Shown in pieces: positions 49,090 to 60,909 of a stretch of DNA of 64,000 bases. The notes under the pieces were generated by a model. It did no database searches, was not told where the DNA came from, and saw only the letters and a list, made by a program, of their open reading frames with translations. The stretch spans positions 25,954,214-26,018,213 of the forward strand of contig CM049320.1 of NCBI GenBank assembly GCA_026874595.1, read 5' to 3'. Origin of the DNA: Sipunculus nudus. Its lineage: Eukaryota > Annelida > Sipuncula > Golfingiida > Sipunculidae. The position numbers and the translations under genes were made by a program. Each line of letters starts with the position of its first letter. Position 1 is the stretch's first letter.

Positions 49090-52000
49090 AATTACAGTCA
49101 ATTTATAACAGTGTGGGTTTCGTTTGGTTGGGTAATGCAATACAGTGATTTTTTCTTCGTTAGGGACTGGCTTCATTCCCAGTGTACACCATGCCATTGA
49201 TATGTCGTTGATTTACAACCTAAGTTCATTCCACTTTGTCTATCTATTCTAGTGACAGAAACGTGAATAGCTTATAAGCAATATGCAGAGCCATCCGTTT
49301 ATGCTGAACAATGACAAATCCTGGCCCAATTTCCTGTTCTCCACTGAAAATTGGTACATAAGCTCTGGCGTCTAAACGTAATTTTTTACACTTATTTTAC
49401 ATGTATTTGCAATTTCTCTGGATGAGTGTAGACGTGACTATGTTCAGTGTGTGTAGCATAAAACGGTACAAATTTTGTAGATGCAATGAAAAGAAACGTG
49501 AAGAATTCTAAGCATTTGACTTGCACACATGTTGCACGAGCTATTGATTGCCGTACAATGCGTAAATCGAATGTGTGTTCTGTAATTGAATTTAGCTAAG
49601 AACACATTTTATCTTGTACTTTAGAGCCATGGCGTTAATATTATTCCAATTCGAATTATTTCCCTAAACGGCACTCTGTCAGATACATACCAGAGTATTC
49701 TTTCACTTGTGGTGCGTCAGTAACTTTGGTTGGCTATACCCTGTTCCAAGACTCTGTGCATCTAGTCTGGTCCGATATTTCTACCAGTTTTATTACATCT
49801 CACACAACAAATTATCTTATCAAAGATGTAATGTAGCGATTTACTATGATTTAAATTATTATGATAAGATATATTTCCTTTACGAAGCCGGACGGTGTTG
49901 ACCTATCTAGGAAGAGCTGCAAAACAACGGCAGCATTTTAAGTGGTCGCATCTCTTTATCCATTTAATGCAGCAGGAACGAAATACCAAATACCTGAGGT
50001 AACCTCGTCACTATGAAACGTCAAATAAATGTAGATTAAGATTTTAAGGTCGTCACTTGTAAGTCACAATAGTTCTATTTCGTTCTCAATTAATCATATG
50101 GAGTCCATAAATGAGAGTGTTATTTTGCTGTTAGTTTATCGGTACTTTTGTATGATTTGTCTCGAAGGTAAATGAAAGTAAGCTTGAGAACGTTTCATAG
50201 TTTTTTTTCCCACGAAAAAAAAAAAAAACATACAGGGGTTGTGGAATGGAGTAAGCGGAAGATTTTCTGAATGAAAATATTTGTTGTATTTAAATCTTAA
50301 AATGTATATTTGTTGAAAGAAAGTTTATATATCTTTGGGTTGTTAATTACAAATATTGTTGATAACGAAATGTATTTAATTATTTGTAAAAAAGAAAGTT
50401 TTTCGTTAAAATAGAAACATCGCTCATTTTCTCCACTGAACGGTTTTGTAATTGCCACTTTATGAAATAATAGTTATAGTCCAGTCATTTATTGGGAAAA
50501 AATGGCCCGACCATCCACATTTTTTTTTCAGCGTCCATATCGAAAATATTCCTAGATAAAAACACACTAAGTCAAGAAAAATATTATGAGTGGAACAATC
50601 CCTAATTTGCATAAATCCAACATGGCCGCAAGGCCCTATTTCTGATTCATATTGACTACTTTTTAGCGTTTAAATTTCGTAATTGTTGAGCCTAGTGACT
50701 TAATATCCTGAGAGGTCCTGGGCAAGTCTATTTGGAAACTCAAAAATAGCTCACGGTGACCTATATTCCCTAAGTTCTTTGGCAAAAACAAGATTCTCAG
50801 CACCCAGGGTCAGAAAAGGTATTGTTTTTTTTGTTAACCTTCTCGTATGAGGCTAAACGACAAGTGTATAAAAGCAAATAGGGTCCATGTTTGAAACTAA
50901 TGAGAACTTGTGAACATTTGCATTGGAAGGAGAATTCAGTCTACGAAGAATTTAATTTATATGAATTTTCGTGGTTCAGTGATGGTCAGGTATTAAGCGC
51001 AAAAAGATGGAAAAGGAAAGAACCAGAATTGCCAGTGCCAGCCAGGTTTCGCGAAACATGTCATAACCCTTTCCAAAATGAGGATACACCTCATTCTGTC
51101 GGATCATTCAATTCTTGATATATCTGCACTATACAAATTATTGGAAAGCTTAGTTTATTAATATAATGACATTTTGCATTTTTGTATTGTAATTTCAATT
51201 TTGAGCAAGTTTGAAAGTTAGAAGTATGGTTGAGAAATGGGAAAAGGTTTTCTTTATATTGTCATTTGGGTTCGTAATTATTTGTCAACTACAGAGTTAG
51301 TTGGTCATACATGTTACTTTTAATATTTTAATAAACTTTGTGATGATAAACTGGCGACACTATTATTGTACTATCCAATACATTAGAACGCTAACAAAGT
51401 TAAAACGTTTAAGCTGAGGGAAAGACGAGTGCACATTTTAATAAGCTGATATCCCAGAGATCCCTATCGAGGATTCTTATGGAATTATTTCGTGCAGTTA
51501 TGGGTGAAACAAATAGACGCGGAAAGGAAACACATTTACGTATGGGACCAATCTTAGTGTAATACATAGCATCAAACGTGACCCAGCTTGTTATTCATGG
51601 GCGATGAAATCAAAAGATTAAATATCATATTACGGGAAAAGCATAGTTTTGCGACCGTAACAGGCTGAAGCAGACTTTTGCAGTAGACAGTTATTAAAGA
51701 TTTTCTTTGAAAACAACTAAAACTAAAACCTTTCCTCGCAAACTATTCCTGACCCGGCGATGAGAGGATGGTAATGTTTAGTGGTGGGATATAAGCTGAT
51801 GACGTCTCTCCCTGGAATGGCACATATAATTATAAATGTCAAGAAGAACATAGTTGATCGTGATACCACCAGTCAAGAAAGACGGTTAATGGTGCTAAGC
51901 AAAGTTCAGTCAGCGGAGCCGCGCTAACTGGGCCAAGACTGGCCAAGTCATTGACCAGTCAGTCATGACAAGGCAAAGTAAGTGTGACATGTTTGAGCCC

Positions 52001-53120
52001 CATTCCACAAATGGTTCACTTGGACCAAGCAAAATTTACCACCCAAGACGGACCAAGTCCTAAACGGCCTTTTTCGGACAATGCGGTTGCAATCAAATAC
52101 ATTTCACAGGCAACAAGGTTTTCATAAAGGCTGATGAAAGTAACCTAACTGCTAGAACCACTTAGCACCGGATAAAGCAAAAAAAAAAAAAAATAAATAA
52201 ATAAATAAAAAAAAAAAAATGGTGAAACAAAAACATAGGAAATCCATTCATCCAATGCTTTTTACAGGTTATATCCAATTTAGAATATGTATAATCGGGC
52301 TATGAAATGTAAGTTTACCTACAACAGCATTTGTGACAGGCGTCGTTGATATGCTTGTGTGAGGAATCCCTTTTACTATTGTCTGGGAAGGCCCTTAGAA
52401 AAATAGAATCAATCGCCGGTAGTCAGCCCGTACCTTTGTTAACTAAGGTGTAGCTGGAAAATTTTGTCCTTCCGGAAAAACTTTTCACAAGTTTGGACGG
52501 GGCAAAGGTTACATGTTTATTTGTGTTATTTGGAGTGTTTAAACGGATTTTTGTGTCTTGCCGTCGTGACCGTTTAAAAGTTAGCTGGAGGGGTGGACAG
52601 AAACTTTATTTTTTCAGAGCGGTATCATATCTTTTCTGATCCATGGTATATGTGTCACACTATCCATGTAGCACAGGTTATAGTGCAGCTAGGCGTACAT
52701 TTTGACCAATGATTTGGTTAAATTCCAATTATTAAAATATTTTAGATCCACCTATTGTGAAGAATATTTTGAAATTGCTTGAACCGGGTATCGCGGATTT
52801 TTTTGAGAGATCAGAAATACACTGCATGTGGATCCATTCGGAAGTACCCGTTAAAATCCATAGATCTATGTTTTTATATCTGACCGTACTTATTTTCGGG
52901 TACATTGAGAACAGTATCGCTGTATTATGCAATTTATTTGTTGTCATGTTTAAGTGAAAGTTTATAAAGAAAGTTTATAGAGTAGGGATAATACTTTAAA
53001 GGATAACATTTATGTGAATCTCCAAGTAATGTGATATATTACTGATCGTACTGAGTAAAGTAGCTGAACATTGTAAACAGGAATTGATGAGTAACCATAT
53101 TGTTTTAGGACTTTATTGTC
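49090..53120. other. No recognisable gene
   Basis: AT-rich sequence. 52,179-52,219 is poly-A mixed with (AAAT)n, which could be the tail of a retroposed sequence ending at about 52,178, but its body was not recognised. Open frames at 50,891-51,118 and 52,757-52,957 show no family motif. Confidence 0.5.
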
Positions 53121-53131
53121 CTGGTGCTTAT

Positions 53132-53442
53132 TACTTCATATTGGCTGGGGCGGGACAAATGTATATTTTGTTCTTAAGATTAGTATATACAGATTAACTG
53201 CAATTGGTTAATTTTGCTTGTTACAGTGGGGGCTTCTATTGAAGCCGCTTCTTCGTTTCTGTGTACCGCTCACATGGAAAAGCCTAAATACTTCATATTT
53301 GCTATTGCGGGACAAATGTATATTTTGTTCTAAAGATTAGTATATACAGGTTAACTGCAATTGGTTAATTTTGCTTGTAACAGTGGGGCTTCTGTTGAAG
53401 CCGCTTCTTCGTTTCTGTGTCCCGCTCACATGGATAAGCCTT
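53132..53442. repeat. 157-bp tandem duplication
   Basis: Two adjacent copies (53,132-53,288 and 53,289-about 53,442) share TACTTCATATT, GACAAATGTATATTTTGTTC and AAGCCGCTTCTTCGTTTCTG and differ at only a few positions plus short indels. This suggests a fairly recent event. No coding role is seen. Confidence 0.88.
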
Positions 53443-53984
53443 AATGGATAAAACTTTAACATATAGGGACTATAGGTTATATTGGAACTAATAAATCGTA
53501 CCATATAAGGGCAAACTTGTGTTGAACCTTTCCTCCAACACATTATTAATATTACTTTTATATTATTATTATTATTATTATTAATATTTAACATGCGTAT
53601 GTACGAACAAGAACACAGCTTTTCTGTTATGATAAATGTATATTTCCGATTCACTGGAAGTTTTGTTACACTTTAACATCATATCAAATTATGATCACAT
53701 CATTGAATGACACGATATAAAATTTGCCTAACAAGTCTTTCGCATCTCAATATTGAATGTACACAATACTCTCATCCTGTCTTATATTTCCCTAAACAAG
53801 TTGAATATTTTTACAATATTTAGAAATATGTCATAATCACATCCTCTTATAATAGTAAATAACGATCTCCCTTTGTACTGGCGATCTTTGTTCTTATCAG
53901 CAGACCATTACGAAGATTGTGGGATTAATAAAAGTGGCGCAAGTAAGTTCACGTTCAATTGGTCAGCAATACCATATGCGCGTG

Positions 53985-53990
53985 TTTATT
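53985..53990 (-). terminator. Possible polyadenylation signal for minus-strand gene
   Basis: AATAAA on the minus strand about 500 bp beyond the stop codon at 54,487. It is the first such hexamer I see downstream, but AT-richness makes chance matches likely. Confidence 0.25.
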
Positions 53991-54486
53991 TTTCTTTTCA
54001 AATAAAATTTAATAACATATCCTCAGAATTTTTTGCATGAATTCGTATAAAAAACAACTCAGTGGCATTTCTTACCAAGGATTCTTTCGATATAGCTCTG
54101 CAGGGTCCGGGTCCAGTATGCCAGCTAAGCAAATTTTGTCATATAAAATGAAATATCAAACAGAAACTTCTGGAGTCTGTTTGTTACCACGGAGCATCTG
54201 TGTCATATCAAATTATAATCTTTTTAAGTCGAAATAAAGTACCAGAATATTCAGAGTCAATGTTTGCCGACAGGTGCCGCATGTGTGATGGAATAGGTCA
54301 ATTATAGGGCGCGTGGGCATAGATCATCAACGGGAAAAAGCCACTTCATCTACTGAGATTCGTTCCTTGTGGGTAAAGTTTACATACGATAAATATCTAT
54401 TCACACAACACGATGGACCACAGACGTGCACAACAAGAATTACGGATAAGAAACCGTGCATATTCTATCAAGAAATAATGCATATT

Positions 54487-55968
54487 TCATAAGAAGGTGG
54501 ATTGCATTTGATCTAACTGTTTCAGGAAGCAAGCCTTGTCATCTTCCTTAGTTAAACTTTCTGTTGATTCACTGTTTGATTTTCCCTGGTGGTCAATTAT
54601 TTTTTCTAACAACGGGTCATGACATTCTGAATCGTCCTCCATGTCTTCCATCCCAATTACCGGACCCCCGAGCATCTCATCAAGGTCAATCAGTCTACAT
54701 TCCCCATGACCTTTCGTACTTGGATTATGACCTTTAACACAGGGGTCAATTAATATTGACCCGGTTTCTTCTACAGGAATCAAGGCAGGCGAGTCTTCTA
54801 CAGCTTTCTTTTCCGTGGCTTTCTTGCTGGTGTCACCTGGTGGCAGCTTAAAGTCAGTCTTCAAAACTGCAATGTCAATATTACCGCTAGATACAGTCAA
54901 GTCGCCAATGTTTCTTTCATTATAACCACTGGCACACTGACCAGACTTCCTGTCTTGTTCGGCAAGTTCATTACCTGCATTCATATCAGCTCTTCCGTTA
55001 CCAATTGTGGATATTTCACCAACACTGCTTATTGGACAAGCGATTACCTTTGTATCGCTTCCTTTAGTATCGGTTGTTGCTAAACCATTGATATTTGAAA
55101 TTCCAGCAGTTTCATTTATACGATCTATAGATGGCATGTTTTCAAAGCTTAAGTTCTTAGGTGGAATTATATTTTGCTGGTCGGAAATAACTTGTGTTCC
55201 CTGAGGCATAACAGAATGTGCATCAAGATTATCAGCATTTTTAAATTCCAAACCATTACCATTTTTTACTGTCCTTTGACCAGCCATTAGCTTGCTTCCC
55301 GTCTCACAAACTGTATATTCATCTTTTGCATCATAAATTCCGTCTTTGTGTTCATTCACTTGACTGTTGGCAATACCTCCAACATTTCTTAATTCCTCAT
55401 TTCTTATCTGATTATTTTCATTTATATTAGTCAAGGGTATGACGCATATAGAATTGTTAACTTCAGCAGGAGAAGTCATATTTTTAATACTTTCAGGAGT
55501 TGATACTTTCTCTGGTCCGGATTCTTTTAAATCAAGACACGTGGTTTCATGCCCAGACATTTGCGCGTTGGACTCTTCAGTCACGGGTGGAGAGTCTTCT
55601 TTATGAATAACACTGTCATCATCAGAGCCCTGTAGAGAACTCTGGCTATGTCCGTGCGGCAGATGGATTCCGCCACCATGATACGACCCGTACTCAAACT
55701 GGTTTCCATATCTATATGACGGGTTTATAGAGTTCAAACTTGTCTCGGACTGGGTCAAACCAACGTTAACATGACCGAGGCTTTTGAGGATAATCTGTTC
55801 CATGGATATTGCAGGAGGGACTGGTGCAGTAACCTTTGATGGAACAGCACTGATAGCGGAGGCTGCTGCTGTTTCTGGTTTATCGATATCTCTTGGAGTT
55901 TCCGACTCCTCTGTGTACTCTAAGGTAGATCTCTCTCTGTCTACATCTTTGTCATCCACAAGGTTATC
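54487..55968 (-). CDS. Large terminal exon of an acidic Ser/Asn-rich protein
   Basis: A 493-codon open frame on the minus strand is bounded upstream by a good acceptor (TTTTTTTTCTACATTCAG) and ends in TGA. The only candidate start inside is GTG, so this is a splice-joined last exon rather than a complete gene. The product is hydrophilic, acidic and predicted disordered, rich in Ser, Asn, Glu and Asp, with a Gly/His-rich patch near residue 95 (SYHGGGIHLPHGHSQSSLQG). Its C-terminal ~80 residues look more ordered (CRLIDLDEMLGGP, DPLLEKII, ACFLKQLDQMQSTFL). No TM segment or known domain is visible. The composition fits a cytoplasmic regulatory tail. A secreted acidic protein is an alternative if the exon at 57,540 supplies a signal peptide. 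I do not recognise the family. Confidence 0.88.
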   Translation of the reverse strand, partial: DNLVDDKDVDRERSTLEYTEESETPRDIDKPETAAASAISAVPSKVTAPVPPAISMEQIILKSLGHVNVGLTQSETSLNSINPSYRYGNQFEYGSYHGGGIHLPHGHSQSSLQGSDDDSVIHKEDSPPVTEESNAQMSGHETTCLDLKESGPEKVSTPESIKNMTSPAEVNNSICVIPLTNINENNQIRNEELRNVGGIANSQVNEHKDGIYDAKDEYTVCETGSKLMAGQRTVKNGNGLEFKNADNLDAHSVMPQGTQVISDQQNIIPPKNLSFENMPSIDRINETAGISNINGLATTDTKGSDTKVIACPISSVGEISTIGNGRADMNAGNELAEQDRKSGQCASGYNERNIGDLTVSSGNIDIAVLKTDFKLPPGDTSKKATEKKAVEDSPALIPVEETGSILIDPCVKGHNPSTKGHGECRLIDLDEMLGGPVIGMEDMEDDSECHDPLLEKIIDHQGKSNSESTESLTKEDDKACFLKQLDQMQSTFL

Positions 55969-57539
55969 CTGAATGTAGAAAAAAAATCAGAAAACATCAT
56001 TTACTTATGTTCTCTATTAATTCCTTTTAAAATTTTGTTAAAAATAATCCTGTTACCACTTTGCAACTATATTTATGGCTTTTTGAAGTTTCTTTATACT
56101 TTTTTTATAGTTTTGGCAATTACACAATATACTTTTTCGTTACATTATTTCATATTATTGTTTCAGTTTTGACATCCACATTGTTTCTTTATACGGTCTC
56201 ATAATTTTGGTAATTACAGAACTGATAAATAGTTTATTTTTTAAATAGCGCTAATCATCATAAAAAGATCTCTACTGCGCTGGTTAAAGATTAGTTATTT
56301 GGGGGACATTATTTCATTTAATTCTATCAGTTATCATCCTATAACTATAGTTTGATGAAAGGGTTATTCATACAATAAAATCAATATTCTTACTTTAATT
56401 TACATGACAAATAATTTATTCTAGAATCAGCAGAATTTTTGCTTTCAATATGTAGCAGACACAGGATAAGTGACTATAGTTAAATCAGACACTGTCTAGG
56501 CGTATAAGTAACTCTCACCTTTATATGCAATGGATATGGAAAACCAGTACAAATTCACACACGAATCGTGAAACTGGATGTGAACACTTACTAATTTGTG
56601 ACATGGTGCTCATAGTGACTAGGGAATTAGTGTGTGAACGACAAGTACCCGACTACCCTGTGCTTCAGTGCATATGCAAAATGACATTAAGTGTACATGC
56701 TGAATTTTAAAATGGAGAGTTGAACAGTGAAACTGAAAATTCACTATTATATTAGAATATTTTTTTACTATTATACAAAGATGTCTTGGCAAAGTAACTG
56801 ACACAGAAAGTTTAACGGAATTCGTACGCCTTTCAATGTATATTTTTAACTTCAGCTTCGTTCAAATTTGTTCATATGGTAAATATTCTCAAAGCTAGGA
56901 TGCTCTGAAATCCTAGATCTGGTGCTGATTCCAAATTGTAAACATGTAATGTAGAGAAACATCATCGGGGCATTTTTATTCTGAATCGGCCTTAGCTGTA
57001 CTCTAACGAATGTCATAAGTTCAATCATTTAAAGACAAGCTCAAGAATAATGGCTTGGATGCATTGAAAGGTTACATAGAAAAAGAAACATATGTAAACA
57101 TATGTAAACATATATATATATAAAGCATAAAGGCTTGAAATAAAATGATAAATTTAATTAATTGCACACACAGGCAATTAGTCATTGCATATCTTTACAA
57201 TAAATTGACAATTTTGAGGGAATTATTGTATACTACAAATTTTCAGTACTAATAAATATTAAACTTTATATGAACCATTCTAAAAAGGCAGCTTCGCCTA
57301 ACAAATTCTGTTGAAAATACACTGTGGAATAGTTATTTATATTTACAAAGAATACATATATACAAGAAGTAAATTATTAATTTTACCAATATAGGTTCTT
57401 GGTAAATGCTTGAATTGACTCGTACTAACTTTATGGACTGAACACACTGTTCACTTTGCTAACTCGCCTGACAAAGGGGGTGAAAATGAAATGTTACAAA
57501 AAGATGCAAATAAATAAAAAAATCATAGTAAAAACTAAC

Positions 57540-57596
57540 CCTTGGTCCTTGTAAGCCAATAAAAAGTATAAAACATGTTATATACCAGGCGCCCAT
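57540..57596 (-). CDS. Candidate upstream hydrophobic exon (signal peptide or TM)
   Basis: On the minus strand ATG opens MGAWYITCFILFIGLQGPR and stops at a good donor (CCAAGG|GTTAGT) in phase 0. That is exactly the phase needed to join GAT AAC at 55,968. Fifteen bases upstream of the ATG there is an in-frame stop. The segment is hydrophobic enough to be a signal peptide, or the last transmembrane helix if the exon extends further through an acceptor at GGGGTTTAG. The intron would be 1.57 kb. Support is splice phase and hydrophobicity only. Confidence 0.45.
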
Positions 57597-58019
57597 TACA
57601 GGCTAAACCCCATGCAATAGTTTGCAATGCTGTGGTTTAGCTGGTGTTTTCCAAAAGGCTTTTTCTCCAAAGGAAGAATTTTATTAATTTTACACGACAT
57701 TATGTACAAGCGGACATAATTAGTATATGTTTGTGTATGTAAAAGGAAGGGTTTCACATTGAATAGTTTCACAATTGAAAATATAAGTATTTTTATATAC
57801 TCTTTATATACTACAGAGCCACACGCATCTGCCTTCATTTATATAGCGGACGGAGCGCAAACCACGGTCTGCATACTTCTTCTGACCCTGTATGTTGGGT
57901 GACTGTCCTAGTGAAACGTCGTGATTGTTGATTATTTCAGCCAGCGGTGTGCTTGTGTTACATCATCACTACTATCCTCCTGGTCCGACTGTAATCCAGT
58001 GCACCTAAGATACATGGTC

Positions 58020-58260
58020 AGAAAAAGTGCTGCGCAGATCGTTGTCTGGCACCGTCTGCCAGAAAAATAAAGGCAGAGGCCTGTTGCTCTGTAAATACGA
58101 CGGAGCTACAACAGGGAATATATAGGTTTGTGCATTGTGATCACGGGGGATTGCTGACCCGCTGACCAACGATGTCCAAGATACCCTGATCGATGACAAT
58201 CCAATATTTTGGCGATTAAGACCCTTTTAGCACATCCACTCTACAACTTCTTTTTCTACA
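58020..58260 (-). mobile_element. Tc1/mariner-like transposase C-terminal scrap
   Basis: On the minus strand, broken frames read VDVL (about 58,240), then a decayed SPK-W block and ILDIVGQRVSNPP near 58,150. This corresponds to the VDVLPWPxxSPDLxPIEHxWDxxGRRVxxxP block of Tc1 transposases. It is followed after a frame change by RDHNAQTY. The PIEH and the catalytic residue region are not intact. No TIRs were found. It is a relic at best. Confidence 0.45.
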
Positions 58261-58789
58261 TGTAAACAGCTCCTCAATATATTAAATATGTTTGCAATAT
58301 GTGTATATTTCAATATGTGAAAAAGCCTTGGGGAAAAGCCGCAAAAACGCATCATAACCCAGTATTTTGACAGTCATGATTTGTCTTTTGTGTGTCATGA
58401 TTTGTCATGTAAACAATAAAAAAAAAAAAACATGCACCGGAACACTTCAGCCCTCACGATTTTGCAACCTGTTGATAAGCAATTTCACTAAATTTTATGT
58501 TAAAATAAAACAAGGCCTACAGGCCTAATGCGAACCTGTGCAAAGTTTGGGAGTATGAATTGAGGTTTATTTTTTTAAATTTAATATAGATCCTTTTGAG
58601 TCCAGCATATCTACCTAAATAATTATGATTTCTGCAAAATCCACATTTCGGACCTGCAATTATCAGACTAGGATATTTTAAAACTGGAATATGGGTTGTC
58701 GACAAGCGACTATGTGTATCCGCAGAAATCAGAGTTGGACTGGTGAAATGAGGCATGGATTAAGTGGCAAGGGGAATAGAGTCAGGTGT

Positions 58790-59960
58790 GTTGCATATTA
58801 GCATGAGTGTCTGCAGCTTAAACATGAATGTAGGTGGTGCCACCTGTCATAAAATCAAGAAAATTGACCAGGATGTATAAACCTGCAAAATTTCAGGTGG
58901 ATAAGTCAAACCACTGCTGAGATATGAGGGATTTTATCCCAAGGCAGATGAACAGATGGACGCTGTGCATAAGTGGTTGCAGATGGCGCCTCCAGTTTTG
59001 CTTATGATGAAGAGCTATGTGAGATCTATACACATGCAACATTTTGGCCCAATCGGTCAAACGGTTCCAGAGATATGAGCTTGGATGTCTGCAGTGTAAA
59101 CGTGAATGTGTGTGGCGCCACCTGTCATAAAATCGAGAAAGCTGTCCAGGATGAATAAACCTGCAAAATTTCAGGTGGATAATTCAAACCACTGCTGAGA
59201 TATGAGTGATTTTATCCCAAGGCAGATGAACAGATGGACACTGTGAATTAATGGTAACAGGTGGCACCACCAGTTTTGCCTATGATAAAGAGCTATGTGA
59301 GATCTATACACATGCAAAATTTTGGCCCAATCGGTCAAACGGTTCCCGAGATATGAGCTTGGATGTCTGCAGAATAAACCTGAATGTAGGTGGCGCCACC
59401 TGTCATAAAATCGAGAAAGCTGTCCAGAATGTATAAACCTGCAAAATTTCAGGTGGATAAGTCAAACCACTGCTAAGATATGAGGGATTTTATCCCAAGG
59501 CAGATGAACAGATGGACTCTGTGCATAAGTGGTTGCAGTTGTTGCCTATGATGAAGAGCTATGCGAGATCTATACACATGCAAAATTTTGACCCAATCGG
59601 TCAAACGGTTCCTGAGATATGAGCTTGGATGTCTGCAGAGTAAACGTGAATGTAGGTGGCGCCACCTGTCATAAAATCGAGAAAGCTGTCCAGGATGTAT
59701 AAACCTGCCAAATTTCAGGTGGATAAGTCAAACTACTGCTGAGAAATGAGTGATTTTATCCCAAGGCTGATGAACAGATGGACGCTGTGCAAAAATGGTT
59801 GCAGGTGGCGCCACCATTTTAGTGTATGTTATGAAGCTATCAAAGGGCTACATTTGTGCAAAATGTTTAGCCTGATCGGTTAAACGGTTCCCGAGATATG
59901 CAGGTTTATGTGTGGAAACAGACACACAAATGGAAGCTGGGCAGCGAGGAAAGGTCAGAG
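58790..59960. repeat. ~279-bp tandem array (about four units)
   Basis: The landmark GATGTCTGCAG recurs at about 59,083, 59,362 and 59,628 (with a diverged first copy near 58,807), giving spacings of 279 and 266 bp. The third full unit carries a ~13-bp deletion. Conserved words include GGCGCCACCTGTCATAAAAT, CAGGTGGATAAGTCAAACCA and CCCAAGGCAGATGAACAGAT. The last unit degenerates after 59,830. Similar short open frames in successive units (58,973 and 59,251) reflect the repeat rather than a gene. Confidence 0.92.
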
Positions 59961-60084
59961 GTCAACCAAAAATGAGGGCGCAGCAGTTCACATGTGACCT
60001 GATGATAAACCCGATTCGCTTAAAATGCAAACAGTTGAAAGATATAGTTCCAATAATCTGGGAACTCTGCATCTAAACATTGTA

Positions 60085-60098
60085 TCTAGACGTCTAGA
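60085..60098. repeat. Short TCTAGACGTCTAGA palindrome
   Basis: A perfect 14-bp palindrome followed at 60,106 by a further TCTAGACAC word. Its role is unknown. Confidence 0.5.
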
Positions 60099-60419
60099 CA
60101 CATTGTCTAGACACCCAACCCCCCCCCGAGCCAGGTCAGTTGCCATGGTGATGTCTGGACCCCACCTGTTTGTACTGAGTGACCTCTTGACTTGGCTGCT
60201 GAAACTCAGAATGTTGTCAAATCTGTTTTCAAATACAGAAAGCCTTTTTCAATTGGCTACAATGCTTTTTTAAAACTGTATTTACCCAATCTTATAAAAC
60301 TGACAGAACCCTATGTTAGAAAATTTCTTGTAAAGTTTATACCAATCAGCTTAACAGTTTCATCATAAAACAATGTACAAGCTGGAAGAGTTTAAAATTA
60401 CATTTTGCTTGTAAAAAAC

Positions 60420-60900
60420 ACCTCAATGTAGATGGCGCCACCAATACCTCAAAATCAGATATGACATATGTGACAAACATTGGTATAAAATTTGGTGATT
60501 ATAGCTCTAGCCGTTTCTGAGATTTTAATTTTAGTGTGCTTTTTTGGACAGATGACTAAGTTCAACCTCCTGTAACTCGGCCAAAAATCTCCGAACTGGA
60601 ACCATTCGAACAAACTTGAGAGAGATTGTTCAAGGGATCATTTCTGTGAAATATTAGACAATTTGGCTGGACAGTTTCAGAGAAGAAGATTTTTAAAGCC
60701 TTTTTAGCTTTTCCCCTATAAAATCCAAGAAAATGCACTAAGAAAAAAAAATAATCAAAATCCGATATAGTTTTTTAGATGACTGATTATTTGCAAAAAC
60801 TTTGGTGATGCTAGCTCCTGCCGTTTTTGAGATAGCTATGGTTAACGTACAGACGACGCACGACACACGACGGACGACGCCGCACCATCGCATAAGCTAA
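60420..60900. repeat. Dispersed repeat ending in ACGACGGACGACG motif
   Basis: The order GGCGCCACC, ACTGGAACCATTCGAACAAA, GAGAGATTGTTCAAGG, GAGAAGAAGATTTTTAAAG, then CACGACGGACGACGCCGC and ATCGCATAAGCT, is a pattern I associate with common molluscan dispersed repeats. The array at 58,790-59,960 shares the GGCGCCACC, TTTGAGAT/CGAGATATG and GACAGATG style, so it is probably an expanded internal part of the same family. Confidence 0.65.
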
Positions 60901-60909
60901 AAGGTTCGC

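Noticed and set aside
51880-52219. Possible retroposed element ending in poly-A/(AAAT)n
   Set aside because: The tail is suggestive, but no body motif, promoter box or target-site duplication could be recognised.
53934-53975. 42-nt micro-exon with strong acceptor and GTAAGT donor
   Set aside because: The phases that keep it open do not join productively to the open frame after the acceptor at about 54,025, and no upstream exon was found.
58973-59436. Repeated 61-codon open frames of similar sequence
   Set aside because: They coincide with successive units of the 279-bp tandem array, and their similarity is explained by the repeat. Kept only as a test in the findings.
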